NCBI RefSeq assembly: GCF_004919045.1
Contig: NZ_SWDW01000005.1
Span: 1 to 64,000, forward strand
Source: Sinomonas albida
GTDB lineage: Bacteria > Actinomycetota > Actinomycetes > Actinomycetales > Micrococcaceae
Direction of reading: 5' to 3'
DNA: 64,000 nt
Part shown: positions 25,510-34,463 of the stretch, in pieces
Position numbering within the stretch: the first letter of the stretch is position 1
How the letters are laid out: each line of letters opens with the position of its first letter
The notes under the pieces: generated by a model
Told to the model about the DNA's origin: nothing
Database searches by the model: none
What the model saw: the letters and a program-made list of their open reading frames with translations, nothing else
Program-made: the position numbers and the translations under genes

Positions 25510-26478
25510 GTGCAGTACACACGCCTTGGAAACACCGGTCTCGAGGTCTCGCGCCTCGCCGTCGGCTGCATGAGCTTCGGCGACCCGCAGCGCGGCAACC
25601 ACCCCTGGAGCCTCCCGGAGGAGGAGAGCCGCCCGCTCATCAAGCAGGCCGTCGAAGCCGGTATCAACTTCTTCGACACCGCGAATGTCTATTCGGACGG
25701 CAGCAGTGAGGAGATTGTGGGCCGAGCGCTCAAGGACTTCGCGGACCGCGACTGGACGGTGCTTGCGACGAAGGTCCACGGCCGCATGCACGAGGGGCCG
25801 AACGGCGGGGGCCTCTCGCGCAAGGCGATCATGAGCGAGATCGACGCGAGCCTCCGCCGCCTGGGAACGGACTACGTGGACCTCTACCAGATCCACCGCT
25901 GGGACCCGCACACGCCGATCGAGGAGACGCTCGAGGCGCTGCACGACGTCGTCAAGGCGGGCAAGGCGCGCTACCTCGGCGCCTCCTCGATGTGGGCGTG
26001 GCAGTTCTCGAAGGCGCAGCACCTCGCGCGCGCCAACGGCTGGACGCCGTTCGTGTCGATGCAGGACCACTACAACCTCTTGAATCGCGAAGAAGAGCGC
26101 GAGATGTATCCCCTCTGCGCGGATGAGGGCGTGGGCGTCATCCCGTGGAGCCCGCTTGCCCGCGGTCGCCTCACGCGGGAGTGGGGGACGACGACGGCGC
26201 GCACCGAGTCCGACGAGTTCGGCCGGCGGCTCTACCACGAGAGCGACGAGGCGATTGTGGACGCCGTGGGTCGGGTTGCCGAGCGCCGCGGGGTCCCGCG
26301 CGCCCAGGTCGCGCTCGCGTGGGTCCTGAGCAATCCCGTGGTGACGGCGCCGATCGTGGGGGCCACGAAGGCCGCTCACCTCGAGGACGCCGTGGCTGCT
26401 CTCGAGGTCACGCTCGACGACGCCGAGCTCGCCGAGCTTGCGGAGCCCTACACCCCGCGGGAGCCGGCCGGGTTCTGA
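25510..26478 (+). CDS. Aldo/keto reductase
   Basis: A 322-residue NADPH-dependent aldo/keto reductase of the Tas/YhdN-like group, acting on aldehydes or ketones of unknown identity. The catalytic tetrad is Asp56, Tyr61, Lys88 and His129 (FDTANVYSDG, LATKVHG, YQIHRWD). The NADP-binding end is IVGATKAAHLEDAVAAL. The GTG at 25510 follows GGGGAG at about 6 bp. It stands alone, with 107 bp before and an AT-richer gap behind. Confidence 0.93.
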   Translation: MQYTRLGNTGLEVSRLAVGCMSFGDPQRGNHPWSLPEEESRPLIKQAVEAGINFFDTANVYSDGSSEEIVGRALKDFADRDWTVLATKVHGRMHEGPNGGGLSRKAIMSEIDASLRRLGTDYVDLYQIHRWDPHTPIEETLEALHDVVKAGKARYLGASSMWAWQFSKAQHLARANGWTPFVSMQDHYNLLNREEEREMYPLCADEGVGVIPWSPLARGRLTREWGTTTARTESDEFGRRLYHESDEAIVDAVGRVAERRGVPRAQVALAWVLSNPVVTAPIVGATKAAHLEDAVAALEVTLDDAELAELAEPYTPREPAGF

Positions 26479-26594
26479 GGTCCGCGGTGGCTCGCGAATG
26501 GTTTGAGATGACTAATTTGTAAACATCGTGACACATCTGAATTTTCCCCTTTCAAAGGCTGGTTAAGTCCGGATAGGTTGAGCCTGCCTCACCT

Positions 26595-26618
26595 GTCCGC
26601 CGCTGCTGTGCGGCGGAC
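26595..26618 (+). terminator. Hairpin in the gap before the secreted GQ-repeat gene
   Basis: GTCCGCCGC (26595-26603) pairs perfectly with GCGGCGGAC (26610-26618) around TGCTGT and is followed by TTTAG. It lies 117 bp after the aldo/keto reductase stop and 34 bp before the next start; it may terminate the first gene or act as a leader structure. The region 26500-26580 is AT-rich and probably holds the promoter of the next gene. Confidence 0.5.
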
Positions 26619-26651
26619 TTTAGCCATCGCTTGAAGAATGGGGACCAAGCT

Positions 26652-27362
26652 ATGTTGAAGAAGGCATTCGCCATCCTGACCGTGGTCGTAGTGGGCCTAT
26701 TGGCGGTCCAGCCCGCCTCCGCGAGCGCCGCGGGACCTCTGCCAGCTGCCGGATCCGCGCCAGCCGCGCGCCACGGGCAGGGCGACGACCACGGGCAGGG
26801 CGACGACCACGGGCAGGGCGACGACCAGGGCCAGAACGGGAACGATCAGGGCCAAGACGAGGGCAACGGGCACGGCTACGTGCCCAGCGGAAGCATCACG
26901 ATCACGGGGCTGCCGATTCCCGGCGGCACCATCACCATCATTTTCGCGCCGGGTTCGTTCCGGCCGGGCGAGCACGTGACCGTCGTTGTCGGCGGTCGCG
27001 TCGTGGGGTTCAGCGGCCACCGGGTGACCCTCGGCGCCGTGAAGGCTGACGTGCCCGCCACCGCTGGCCTCGACAAGCCGGCGGCAGCGGACGGCTCCCT
27101 CAAGGTCACCATGACGCTTCCGGAAGGAGCCGCAGGCACCCAGACCGTCACCGCAACCGGGGCCGCGTCGGGCACTGTGGGCACGGCCGCGACCACCGTG
27201 GTGCCTCAGGATGCCGCCCAGAACCTCGCACCGCTGAGTCCCGCGTCCACGGTCACTACCGTGCCGTTGTACTTGCTCTGGGCAGGGGTTGGCGCACTCG
27301 TCCTCGGACTCGCCGCGGTGGCCGTTCTGGGCACGGCGCGGAGGCGGAAGCCGACGCTCTGA
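26652..27362 (+). CDS. Secreted or surface-anchored protein with GQGDDH repeats
   Basis: A 236-residue protein: signal peptide (about 1-27, FAILTVVVVGLLAVQPASAS), a hydrophilic repeat HGQGDD three times then QGQ-rich (encoded by near-identical 18-bp units), an Ig-like beta domain (GSFRPGEHVTVVVGGRVVGF, TLPEGAAGTQTVTATGAAS), a C-terminal membrane helix (about 206-228) and a basic RRRKPTL tail. This is the plan of a membrane-anchored surface protein without a sortase LPxTG motif. ATG at 26652 is used because GGGGA lies 7 bp upstream. Function unknown. Confidence 0.8.
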   Translation: MLKKAFAILTVVVVGLLAVQPASASAAGPLPAAGSAPAARHGQGDDHGQGDDHGQGDDQGQNGNDQGQDEGNGHGYVPSGSITITGLPIPGGTITIIFAPGSFRPGEHVTVVVGGRVVGFSGHRVTLGAVKADVPATAGLDKPAAADGSLKVTMTLPEGAAGTQTVTATGAASGTVGTAATTVVPQDAAQNLAPLSPASTVTTVPLYLLWAGVGALVLGLAAVAVLGTARRRKPTL

Positions 27363-27394
27363 GGCGGCCGTCTAGCTGAACTGTTCTGACCCGC

Positions 27395-27487
27395 GGATTC
27401 CGACCGGGAATGACGGGCCTTAGGCCGTGTCGCGCCACGACGCGCCGAATCTTGGCGCGGCGCCGCGGCCGTTCCCGGTCGGAATCC
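27395..27487. repeat. Inverted pair of the family B core around the DUF559 gene stop
   Basis: GGATTCCGACCGGGAA (27395-27410) and its exact complement TTCCCGGTCGGAATCC (27472-27487) face each other over 61 bases. The left copy is intergenic; the right copy lies inside the last codons of the AbiEi/DUF559 gene. The same core forms the array at 28.4-28.75 kb on the other side of that gene. Confidence 0.85.
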
Positions 27488-28283
27488 TGAGCATCCGAGC
27501 CACTTCGGACACGAAGGCCTCGGGCCGGTGCACGACGTCGGCATAGCCGTAGCGAAAGACCGGATATCCGCGCAGCTGAGCTGCCCTGTCCCGGCGCCGG
27601 TCCTTGTCGCGCTGCACACGCTCCTCGTGGCTCTTCCCGTCGAGTTCGAGGATGAGCCATCCTTCGACCAGCTGATCGACCCACCCGACTCCCTCGATCT
27701 CCACCTGAGTCTCGACGTGAAAGCCAGCCCGCCGGAGGTGCGTCCTCGCGAGGGTCTCGACGGGAGAATCTGAACCGCTCTCCACGAGATCCAGGACGGC
27801 TCGAGCGGGCCCGTTGCGATTTCCGGGCAGGCGCTCGCGGATGAAGTCGGTGGAGAGGCCCCGCTGCAGGGCGGACTCGGCAATGAGGAGTGCCTCCAGC
27901 TCCGGGAGGCATCGGAGCGCGTGCAGCACGACGTCCGCCAGACCGACGACCGGCGCGTAGGGATCCGGCGGCACCCAGGTGTCGCGGTGGACGATCGCGT
28001 CCGGCGCTGTTGCTCCGGTTCGCCGCATGAGGTGGAATCGACCCGGGATTTCGCCCGGCTGCGCGAGCGTCCACAGTCCGTAGAAGCTTGCCGCGGATGC
28101 GCAAGTCAGGAGGGAGCGCGTGCGACGGGCCGCGACGAACACGGGGTCGGCCTCCGGGAGCGCGTAGAGCCCCTTGCGCACTCGGAGCAGCTCCCCGCGG
28201 ACGACGGCGCCCAGCACCTCACGCTCGGAGACGCCCCTTTGGAGGAGGTCCCGCAGGCGGCAGACTCCGTGGAACAACTTCAT
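27420..28283 (-). CDS. AbiEi-type winged helix plus DUF559 (Vsr-like) domain protein
   Basis: A 287-residue two-domain protein. Residues 1-60 resemble the AbiEi antitoxin winged helix (LLQRGVSEREVLGAVVRGEL and RVRKGLYALP), and residues about 190-270 are a DUF559 restriction-endonuclease-like domain (VDQLVEGWLILELDGKSHEE, RDRRRDRAAQLRGYPVFRY) with the catalytic-type D-x-D/E-x-K pattern LELDGKSH. Such proteins are common single-copy genes of Actinobacteria without a proven role; a toxin partner (AbiEii) is not adjacent. ATG at 28283 fits relatives; one at 28313 is also in frame. Family B repeats lie at both ends of the gene. Confidence 0.8.
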   Translation of the reverse strand: MKLFHGVCRLRDLLQRGVSEREVLGAVVRGELLRVRKGLYALPEADPVFVAARRTRSLLTCASAASFYGLWTLAQPGEIPGRFHLMRRTGATAPDAIVHRDTWVPPDPYAPVVGLADVVLHALRCLPELEALLIAESALQRGLSTDFIRERLPGNRNGPARAVLDLVESGSDSPVETLARTHLRRAGFHVETQVEIEGVGWVDQLVEGWLILELDGKSHEERVQRDKDRRRDRAAQLRGYPVFRYGYADVVHRPEAFVSEVARMLRIPTGNGRGAAPRFGASWRDTA

Positions 28284-28404
28284 GACGTGGCCAAGCCGGC
28301 TTGGATCCCCCATGGGGCCATCCTCCGGCCCAGCTCCTCGGCTGGGCAGCCAGCGGCACCCGTATGTGGACGAACGCGGTGCGGCGTTTCGTCTTGGGGC
28401 CTAG

Positions 28405-28753
28405 AGATTCCGACCGGGATTGGGGCCTGGCTCGGGCTGCTGTGGTCAGATTCCGACCGGGATTGGGGCCTGGCTCGGGCTGCCGTGGTCAGATTCCGAC
28501 CGGGATTGTCGTGGCTCAAGCCGCGTCCAGCTGCGACACGCCGTGTTCTGGCGTCGGGTCTCGGGCAATCTCGGTCGGAATCTCGAGGGGCTTCGCGGGC
28601 ACGGCTGGGTTGGCCGGGTGAAGCTGGTCGGAATCTCGGGCGTCACGACCACCTGCCGAGGGTTGGCCGGGTGAAGCTGGCCGGAATCTCGGGGTGGCCG
28701 GGTGAAGCTGGTCGGAATCTCGGGGTGGCCGGGCAATACTGGTCGGAATCTCG
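28405..28753. repeat. Head-to-head array of GATTCCGACCGGGAT cores (family B)
   Basis: Left block: three cores AGATTCCGACCGGGAT at 28405, 28448 and 28491, exact period 43 bp with near-identical spacers. Right block, opposite orientation: GGTCGGAATCTCG with GGAATCTCG starting at 28577, 28630, 28683, 28714 and 28745, spacings 53, 53, 31 and 31 bp; the spacer GGCCGGGTGAAGCTG is repeated. The right block ends 7 bp from the stop codon of the DsbA-type gene. The spacings are close to 4, 5, 5, 3 and 3 helical turns. No gene is supported inside. Confidence 0.93.
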
Positions 28754-28759
28754 AGGGGG

Positions 28760-29641
28760 TTAGCAGCCCTCGGGGCCGCAGACCTCGCCGTTGAGCCCCT
28801 CGTCCGCCGCGAGCGCGCCGCCACTGCCTGCGCCGCCATTGGCCGCCGCGCCGCCGGTCACAACGCCATCGGCCGGGGCACCGACCATCACCAACGGGTT
28901 CGACTCCCGCCATGCCGTGTCGAGAGCCTCGGCGAACAGCTCCGAGGGCTGGGCGCCGGAGACGCCGTACTTGTTGTCGAACACGAAGAACGGCACGCCC
29001 TGGATGCCGAGCATCTGGGCGTGGCGGATGTCGGAGTGGACGGCGTCCCGGTAGGTCCCGGCGTCGAGCGCTTCGTTGATCCGCGCCTCGGGGAGCCCGG
29101 CCGCGACGCCCACCTCGACCAGCACGTCCCGGCTGCCGATGTCGAGCCCGCGCTCGAAGTGCGCCGAGAGCAGCGCCTCCTTGACGGCGTCGGCCGTGCT
29201 GGGGGTGACCGCGGTGGCCGCATCGGCGGCGTCCGGCATACTGCCCGCGACGCTGTCGTGGCCGGCGCCGGCGCCTGCGCCTGCGCGCTCCGCGTCCACG
29301 GCCTTCGCGAGGTGAAGCAGCTCGTGGCCGGCGAAGGAATTGGCGACGACGACCTTGGCGAAGTCGTAGTCGAGTCCTTCGGCGGCGGCCACCTGGGCGA
29401 CGTGGCCGAACATCTGCTCGACGCGCTCGTGCAGCATGCCCTTGCGTTGGCTCAGATACTCGAGCTCGGTCCCGTCGTAGTGCTCGGGGAGGCTCGGATC
29501 GAGCTGGAAGCTGTGCCACGTGACCGTGATCTGGTCCTTGTGCGGGAACGCCGCGAGGGCTTTTTCGAAGCGGCGCTTTCCGATAAAGCACCAAGGGCAG
29601 GCGATGTCGGACCAGATGTCAACGTTCAAGGAATGAGGCAC
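28760..29641 (-). CDS. DsbA-family (FrnE-like) thiol-disulfide oxidoreductase
   Basis: A 293-residue thioredoxin-fold protein with the active site ACPWCFIGKRRFE near residues 15-27, the insertion helical domain, and the cis-Pro segment GIQGVPFFVFDNKYGVSGAQ, matching FrnE/DsbA-type oxidoreductases without a signal peptide (cytosolic). An Ala/Gly run (AGAGAGAGHDSVAGS) and a Gly/Ala-rich C-terminus ending in CGPEGC make it longer than the usual 220-240 residues; the terminal cysteine pair could bind metal or be redox active. GTG start at 29641 without a clear SD; a TTG at 29629 is possible. Confidence 0.88.
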   Translation of the reverse strand: MPHSLNVDIWSDIACPWCFIGKRRFEKALAAFPHKDQITVTWHSFQLDPSLPEHYDGTELEYLSQRKGMLHERVEQMFGHVAQVAAAEGLDYDFAKVVVANSFAGHELLHLAKAVDAERAGAGAGAGHDSVAGSMPDAADAATAVTPSTADAVKEALLSAHFERGLDIGSRDVLVEVGVAAGLPEARINEALDAGTYRDAVHSDIRHAQMLGIQGVPFFVFDNKYGVSGAQPSELFAEALDTAWRESNPLVMVGAPADGVVTGGAAANGGAGSGGALAADEGLNGEVCGPEGC

Positions 29642-29724
29642 AGAACGTTCAAGGCCGCACCGCTGGGGGATATTCCCAGAGCATGAGTCTGTTGCTCCGG
29701 CCGTCTGGGGGACAGACTGACACC

Positions 29725-30864
29725 GTGACTTTCGAACTCACGGAGGACCAGCGGGCCCTCGTCGACACCGTCCACGATTTCGCCGTCGAGAAGCTCGCGC
29801 CGCACGCGCTCGAGTGGGACGCCCAGAAGCACTTCCCGGTCGATGTCCTGCGGGAGGCCGGCGAGTTGGGGCTCGGCGGCATCTACGTGGGGGAGGAGCA
29901 TGGGGGCGCGGGGCTCCTGCGGGCGGATGCGGTCCTCATCTTCGAGGAGCTCGCGCGGGCCGATCCGACGATTGCCGCCTACATCTCGATCCACAACATG
30001 ATCGTGTGGATGGTCGACCAGTTCGGCACCGACGCCCAGCGGGCCGAGTGGATCCCGCAGCTCGTGTCGATGGAGTCCTTGGGCAGCTACTGCCTCACGG
30101 AGCCGGGGGCGGGGTCAGACGCGGCTGCACTCACGTCGAAGGCCATCCGAGATGGCGACGAGTACGTGCTCAACGGCGTCAAGCAGTTCATCTCGGGGGC
30201 CGGGACGTCGGCCCTCTACATCGTCATGGCGCGCACGGGGGACACCGGCCACCGCGGCATCACGGCGTTCCTCGTGCCTGCGGGCACCCCCGGCCTCTCC
30301 TTCGGGCTCAACGAGAAGAAGATGGGCTGGAACGCACAGCCCACGAGCCAAGTCGTCTTCAAGAACGTCCGGGTCCCCGCGGCAAACCGCCTGGGCGACG
30401 AGGGGGCCGGGTTCGGCATCGCGATGAAGGGACTCAACGGCGGTCGCGTCAACATGGGCGCGTGCTCGCTCGGCGGCGGCCAGGCCGCGCTCGAGAAGAC
30501 CGTCGAGTACCTCAAGTCGCGCACGGCGTTCGGCGGACGCCTCGCAGACAAGGAGGCGCTCATGTTCGAGCTCGCCGACATGGAGATGAAGCTCGAGGCC
30601 GCGCGGAGCCTCCTCATGCGCGCCGCCGACGCCCTGGACCGCAACGACCGCGACGCCGTCCGGCTCTGCGCGATGGCCAAGCGCGTGGCCACGGACGCGG
30701 GGTTCGAGGTGGCGAACCAGGCGATCCAGCTTCACGGCGGCTACGGCTATCTGCACGAGTATGGGGTCGAGAAGATCGCGCGCGATCTCCGCGTCCACCA
30801 GATCCTCGAGGGCACGAATGAGATCATGCGGCTCATCGTGGGACGCATGCTCGTCGATGGTTAG
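29725..30864 (+). CDS. Acyl-CoA dehydrogenase (isobutyryl/short-branched-chain type)
   Basis: A 379-residue flavoenzyme that introduces an alpha-beta double bond in an acyl-CoA, passing electrons to ETF. Signature 1 (YCLTEPGAGSDAAAL) is at about 130, the FAD region NGVKQFISGAG at about 155, and the end RVHQILEGTNEIMRLIVGR carries the catalytic Glu region. Sequence features resemble isobutyryl-CoA dehydrogenase of valine breakdown, though chain preference is not readable. GTG at 29725 gives TFELTEDQRALVDTV; an in-frame ATG at 29683 is possible. Confidence 0.9.
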   Translation: MTFELTEDQRALVDTVHDFAVEKLAPHALEWDAQKHFPVDVLREAGELGLGGIYVGEEHGGAGLLRADAVLIFEELARADPTIAAYISIHNMIVWMVDQFGTDAQRAEWIPQLVSMESLGSYCLTEPGAGSDAAALTSKAIRDGDEYVLNGVKQFISGAGTSALYIVMARTGDTGHRGITAFLVPAGTPGLSFGLNEKKMGWNAQPTSQVVFKNVRVPAANRLGDEGAGFGIAMKGLNGGRVNMGACSLGGGQAALEKTVEYLKSRTAFGGRLADKEALMFELADMEMKLEAARSLLMRAADALDRNDRDAVRLCAMAKRVATDAGFEVANQAIQLHGGYGYLHEYGVEKIARDLRVHQILEGTNEIMRLIVGRMLVDG

Positions 30865-30984
30865 GACGGAGCAACGGGCGACGGCGGGGTGGCCCGCCGA
30901 GCGCGGCAGCCGCACCGGCCGCCGGAGGAGGCGCCCGTCCGGAGACGCACCCGTCCAGAGACGCCCCGTCCGGAGACGAACGCT

Positions 30985-31027
30985 GAGGGGCCGGACCGCG
31001 CAGCACCACTACGCGGTCCGACCCCTC
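30985..31027. terminator. Bidirectional hairpin between convergent acd and aceB
   Basis: GAGGGGCCGGACCGCG (30985-31000) pairs with 31012-31027 through 16 bp, one of them G-U in RNA, with an 11-base loop. The rest of the 295-bp gap holds three CCCGTCCGGAGACG repeats (30925-30978) and a run of GGTTCCGCC/GGTTCCGGC units near 31105-31138. Confidence 0.75.
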
Positions 31028-31159
31028 AACTCTGTTCCCGATCGCCGGCCCCCGGATTTCGGGGTGCGTGTTGCGATTCCGCTGCCGGCGTCGGGAAGCC
31101 TTGTGGTTCCGCCGGTTCCGGCGGTTCCGCCGGTTGGGCGAGCGTGGCGGAGCCAGCGT

Positions 31160-32839
31160 TCAGGCCGCCGACATCGCCCGCTCGGCCTCGGGCAGCCCGG
31201 CCTCGTACTCGTCCTCCTTGCCGGCGGTCTCGCACAGGTAGCGTGCGTAGGCCGGGAGCGTCAGGAACGTCGGGAACTCGGGGGCGAGCGCGACCTCCTC
31301 GAAGATCTCGTGAGCGTCCCGGAAGCGGTCGCCGTCGAAGCGCTCGAGCTTGGCGAACTCCTCCTCGAACAGCTCCTTGACCCATTCGCGCGTGACGATC
31401 TCGCCCTCATCCGTGATCGCGTGCGAGTAGATCCACTGCCAGATCTGGGAGCGCGAGATCTCCGCGGTGGCGGCGTCCTCCATGAGGTTGTGGATCGCGA
31501 CGGCGCCGGAGCCCCGGAGCCAGGCCTCGATGTACCGGACGCCCACCTCGATGTTGTTGCGGATGCCGGCCTCGGTGATCGTCCCAGAGCACGAGGCCAC
31601 GTCGATGAGAGCGCGGTCGTCCGGGATCACGTCGTCGCGGAGGCGGTCGAGCTGGTTCGGCCGGTCCCCGAGGACCGAGTCGAACACCTCACGCGCCACC
31701 GGAACGAGGTCGGGGTGGGCCACCCATGAGCCGTCGAAGCCGTCGTTGGCCTCGCGCGCCTTGTCCGCCCTGACCTTCTCGAACGCGATCGCATTGGCCT
31801 CCGGGTCCTTCCGGTTCGGCACGAACGCGGCCATGCCGCCGATCGCCATGGCGCCGCGGCGATGGCACGCCCGCACGAGCTGCTCGGTGTAGGCACGCAT
31901 GAACGGCTGCGTCATGGTGACCTGGGCGCGATCCGGGAGCACGAAGCGCGGACCGCGGGTCCGGAAGTTCTTGATCACCGAGAAGATGTAGTCCCACCGG
32001 CCCGCGTTGAGCCCGGCCGCATGCTCGCGGAGCTCGTACAGGATCTCCTCCATCTCGAACGCCGCCGTGATCGTCTCGATGAGCACGGTCGCCCGGATGG
32101 TGCCCTGCGGGATGCCCAACAGGTCCTGCGCGAGCACGAAGACGTCGTTCCACAGGCGCGCCTCGAGCCGGTTCTCGATCTTCGGCAGGTAGAAATACGG
32201 CCCCTTGCCCTGCGCGATGAGGCGCTGGGCGTTGTGGTAGAAGAACAGGCCGAAGTCCACGATCCCGCCCGCGACCGGCTTGCCGTCGACGAGCATGTTC
32301 TTCTCAGGCAGGTGCCACGCGCGCGGCCGCACCACGATCGTGGGCCGTTCCTCGGCCGGGCGGAGCCGGTACTCCTTTCCTTCGGGGGAGACGAAGTCGA
32401 TGCGGTCTGTGAGCGCGTCGATGAGGTTGATCTGCCCCTGGACCACGTTGCGCCACGATGGCGTGAGCGAGTCCTCGAGGTCCGCGAGCCAGACCTTCGC
32501 GCCCGAGTTGAGCGCGTTGATGGTCATCTTGCGCTCCGCCGGGCCCGTGATCTCGACGCGACGATCCTCGAGCCCGGGGGCGGGAGGGGCGACGCGCCAC
32601 GTCGGGTCGTCGCGGATCTCCGCCGTCTCGGGCAGGAAGTGCGGGTCCTGGCCCTTGCGGATCGCCGCGCGGCGCTCATGCCGTGCCTCGAGCAGTTCCT
32701 GACGCCGCTCGGCGGTGGCGCGGTGGAGCTTGGCCACGAACTCGAGCGCGCCCGAGGTCATGACCTCGTGCTGGCGGGCGAGCGGCTGCGCGGTCAGGGT
32801 GATGCCGTTGAGGGTGATGCTGTCGGTGAAGCTGTTCAT
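31160..32839 (-). CDS. aceB: Malate synthase A
   Basis: A 559-residue malate synthase of the A type, condensing glyoxylate with acetyl-CoA in the glyoxylate shunt. Recognisable blocks: [57 protein letters not shown] (given as [16 protein letters not shown]), [15 protein letters not shown], and [19 protein letters not shown] near the catalytic Asp. The glyoxylate and magnesium residues are in the usual LIET and E-D positions. It follows aceA on the same strand, with a 156-bp structured gap, and both lie next to ramB, as expected for acetate and fatty-acid growth. Confidence 0.97.
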   Translation of the reverse strand: MNSFTDSITLNGITLTAQPLARQHEVMTSGALEFVAKLHRATAERRQELLEARHERRAAIRKGQDPHFLPETAEIRDDPTWRVAPPAPGLEDRRVEITGPAERKMTINALNSGAKVWLADLEDSLTPSWRNVVQGQINLIDALTDRIDFVSPEGKEYRLRPAEERPTIVVRPRAWHLPEKNMLVDGKPVAGGIVDFGLFFYHNAQRLIAQGKGPYFYLPKIENRLEARLWNDVFVLAQDLLGIPQGTIRATVLIETITAAFEMEEILYELREHAAGLNAGRWDYIFSVIKNFRTRGPRFVLPDRAQVTMTQPFMRAYTEQLVRACHRRGAMAIGGMAAFVPNRKDPEANAIAFEKVRADKAREANDGFDGSWVAHPDLVPVAREVFDSVLGDRPNQLDRLRDDVIPDDRALIDVASCSGTITEAGIRNNIEVGVRYIEAWLRGSGAVAIHNLMEDAATAEISRSQIWQWIYSHAITDEGEIVTREWVKELFEEEFAKLERFDGDRFRDAHEIFEEVALAPEFPTFLTLPAYARYLCETAGKEDEYEAGLPEAERAMSAA

Positions 32840-32866
32840 CGCAGGTCTCCTGGAATGCGTGAAGTA

Positions 32867-32976
32867 CGACGGCGGGTGCGCGCGTCGGCGTCAGCCGCGC
32901 CTCCCGCCGTGCTCGCCCGAGGCGAGCGCGGCGGTGGCGAGGCGGGCAGCGGACTGCGGGCCGCCGTCGTCCGTTC
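32867..32976 (-). other. Structured aceA-aceB intergenic segment
   Basis: The gap between aceA and aceB is bounded by inverted arms: TACGACGGCGGGTGCG at 32867 and GGCCGCCGTCGTCCGTTC at about 32960, the same stem sequence as the terminator at 7099-7138. Between them is a second inverted pair around CTCGCCCGAGGCGAG. It could act as a partial terminator or processing site that sets different aceA and aceB levels. Confidence 0.5.
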
Positions 32977-32995
32977 GATCAGTGCTGTCGAACTG

Positions 32996-34327
32996 CTAGT
33001 GGAATTGGCCCTCTTCGGTGGATCCCACCAGGGCAAGGGTGCTGGCGTTCGGGTTCAGCGCCGTGGAGACCAGGTCGAAGTAGCCGGTGCCCACTTCGCG
33101 CTGGTGCTTGGTCGCGGTGTAGCCGCGGTCCTCGGAGGCGAATTCGCGCTCCTGGAGTTCGACGTAGGCGCTCATGCCGTTGCGGGCGTAGCCGTGGGCG
33201 AGGTCGAACATCGAGTAGTTGAGGGCGTGGAAGCCCGCGAGGGTGATGAACTGGAACTTGAAGCCCATCGCGCCGAGTTCGCGCTGGAACTTGGCGATCG
33301 TGGCGTCGTCGAGGTGCTTCCTCCAGTTGAACGAGGGCGAGCAGTTGTAGGCCAGCATCTGGTCCGGGAAATCCGCCCGGACCGCCTCGGCGAACTTCCG
33401 CGCCAGCGCGAGGTCCGGGGTGCCGGTCTCCATCCAGATCAGGTCGGAGTACGGCGCGTAGGCCTTGGCGCGGGCGATGCACGGCTCGACACCGTTGCGC
33501 ACCTTGTAGAAGCCCTCCGGCGTGCGCACGGGCTTGCCGTCCTCACGAAGGATGAATTCCTGGTCGCGCTCGTCCACGTCCGAGGTGATGAGCGTGGCCG
33601 CCTCGGCGTCCGTGCGGGCAATGATGACGCTCGGCACGCCGGCGACGTCGGCGGCGAGCCGGGCGGCGTTGAGCGTTCGGATGTGCTGCTGCGTCGGGAT
33701 GAGCACCTTGCCGCCGAGGTGGCCGCACTTCTTCTCGCTCGCGAGCTGGTCCTCCCAGTGCACGCCCGCGGCGCCCGACTGGATCATGGACTTCATGAGC
33801 TCGTACGCGTTCAGCGGGCCGCCGAAGCCGGCCTCCGCGTCCGCGACGATCGGCACGAGCCAGTCCTCGACGGTCTGCTTGCCCTCGGAGAACTCGATCT
33901 GGTCCGCGCGGAGCAGCGCGTTGTTGATGCGGCGCACGACGGCGGGCACCGAGTTCGCGGGGTACAGGGACTGGTCGGGGTAGGTGTGGCCCGAGAGGTT
34001 CGCGTCCGCGGCGACCTGCCAGCCCGAGAGGTAGATCGCCTTGAGCCCGGCCTTGACCTGCTGCACGGCCTGGTTGCCAGTGAGGGCACCGAGGGCATTG
34101 ATGTAGCCTGTGCCGTCGGCGCGGCCCTCGGTCACGGCCTTCCACAGCTTCTCCGCGCCGCGGCGGGCCAGCGTGTGCTCCTCGGAGACGCGGCCCCGGA
34201 GCCTGACGACGTCGCTCGCGGTGTAGTCGCGTGTGACGCCGTCCCATCGCGGGTTCGCGGCCCACTCAAGCGTGAGGGCCTCTGCCTGCTGCTGGGGGGT
34301 CTGGGGCTGCTCGGGCTGCGCGGTCAT
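32996..34327 (-). CDS. aceA: Isocitrate lyase
   Basis: A 443-residue isocitrate lyase, splitting isocitrate to succinate and glyoxylate. The active-site loop [11 protein letters not shown] has the catalytic Cys at 201; other blocks are [21 protein letters not shown] (in part), [31 protein letters not shown] and NCSPSFNW. The length fits the short bacterial type. ATG at 34327 follows GGAG. It is divergent from ramB across a 136-bp AT-richer gap, the same pairing as in other Actinobacteria, where RamB controls glyoxylate genes. Confidence 0.98.
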   Translation of the reverse strand: MTAQPEQPQTPQQQAEALTLEWAANPRWDGVTRDYTASDVVRLRGRVSEEHTLARRGAEKLWKAVTEGRADGTGYINALGALTGNQAVQQVKAGLKAIYLSGWQVAADANLSGHTYPDQSLYPANSVPAVVRRINNALLRADQIEFSEGKQTVEDWLVPIVADAEAGFGGPLNAYELMKSMIQSGAAGVHWEDQLASEKKCGHLGGKVLIPTQQHIRTLNAARLAADVAGVPSVIIARTDAEAATLITSDVDERDQEFILREDGKPVRTPEGFYKVRNGVEPCIARAKAYAPYSDLIWMETGTPDLALARKFAEAVRADFPDQMLAYNCSPSFNWRKHLDDATIAKFQRELGAMGFKFQFITLAGFHALNYSMFDLAHGYARNGMSAYVELQEREFASEDRGYTATKHQREVGTGYFDLVSTALNPNASTLALVGSTEEGQFH

Positions 34328-34463
34328 CGTTGTCTCCTTCGACGGTCCGCCGGCAGCTACGCCGGCTGGAATTCTTCGTGACAACAACTTTTCCGGGGTC
34401 TGCAACCGCTCGAATAGAGAAAAGTGCTGGAAAGAAATGCAGATCTTCACGTATTCTCAAGAA
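34328..34463. promoter_or_regulatory. aceA-ramB divergent promoter region
   Basis: The gap is AT-rich by local standards. It contains ACAACAACTTTTCC (34380-34393) and AGAGAAAAGTGCTGGAAAG (34416-34434); AAAAGTTGTTG on the minus strand resembles the AAAGTTTGCAAA-type RamB site only partly. Promoters for both genes must lie here. Confidence 0.4.

Noticed and set aside
27420-28283. Complete AbiE abortive-infection system
   Set aside because: Only an AbiEi-like winged helix fused to DUF559 is present; there is no AbiEii nucleotidyltransferase next to it, and the gene type is common in Actinobacteria.
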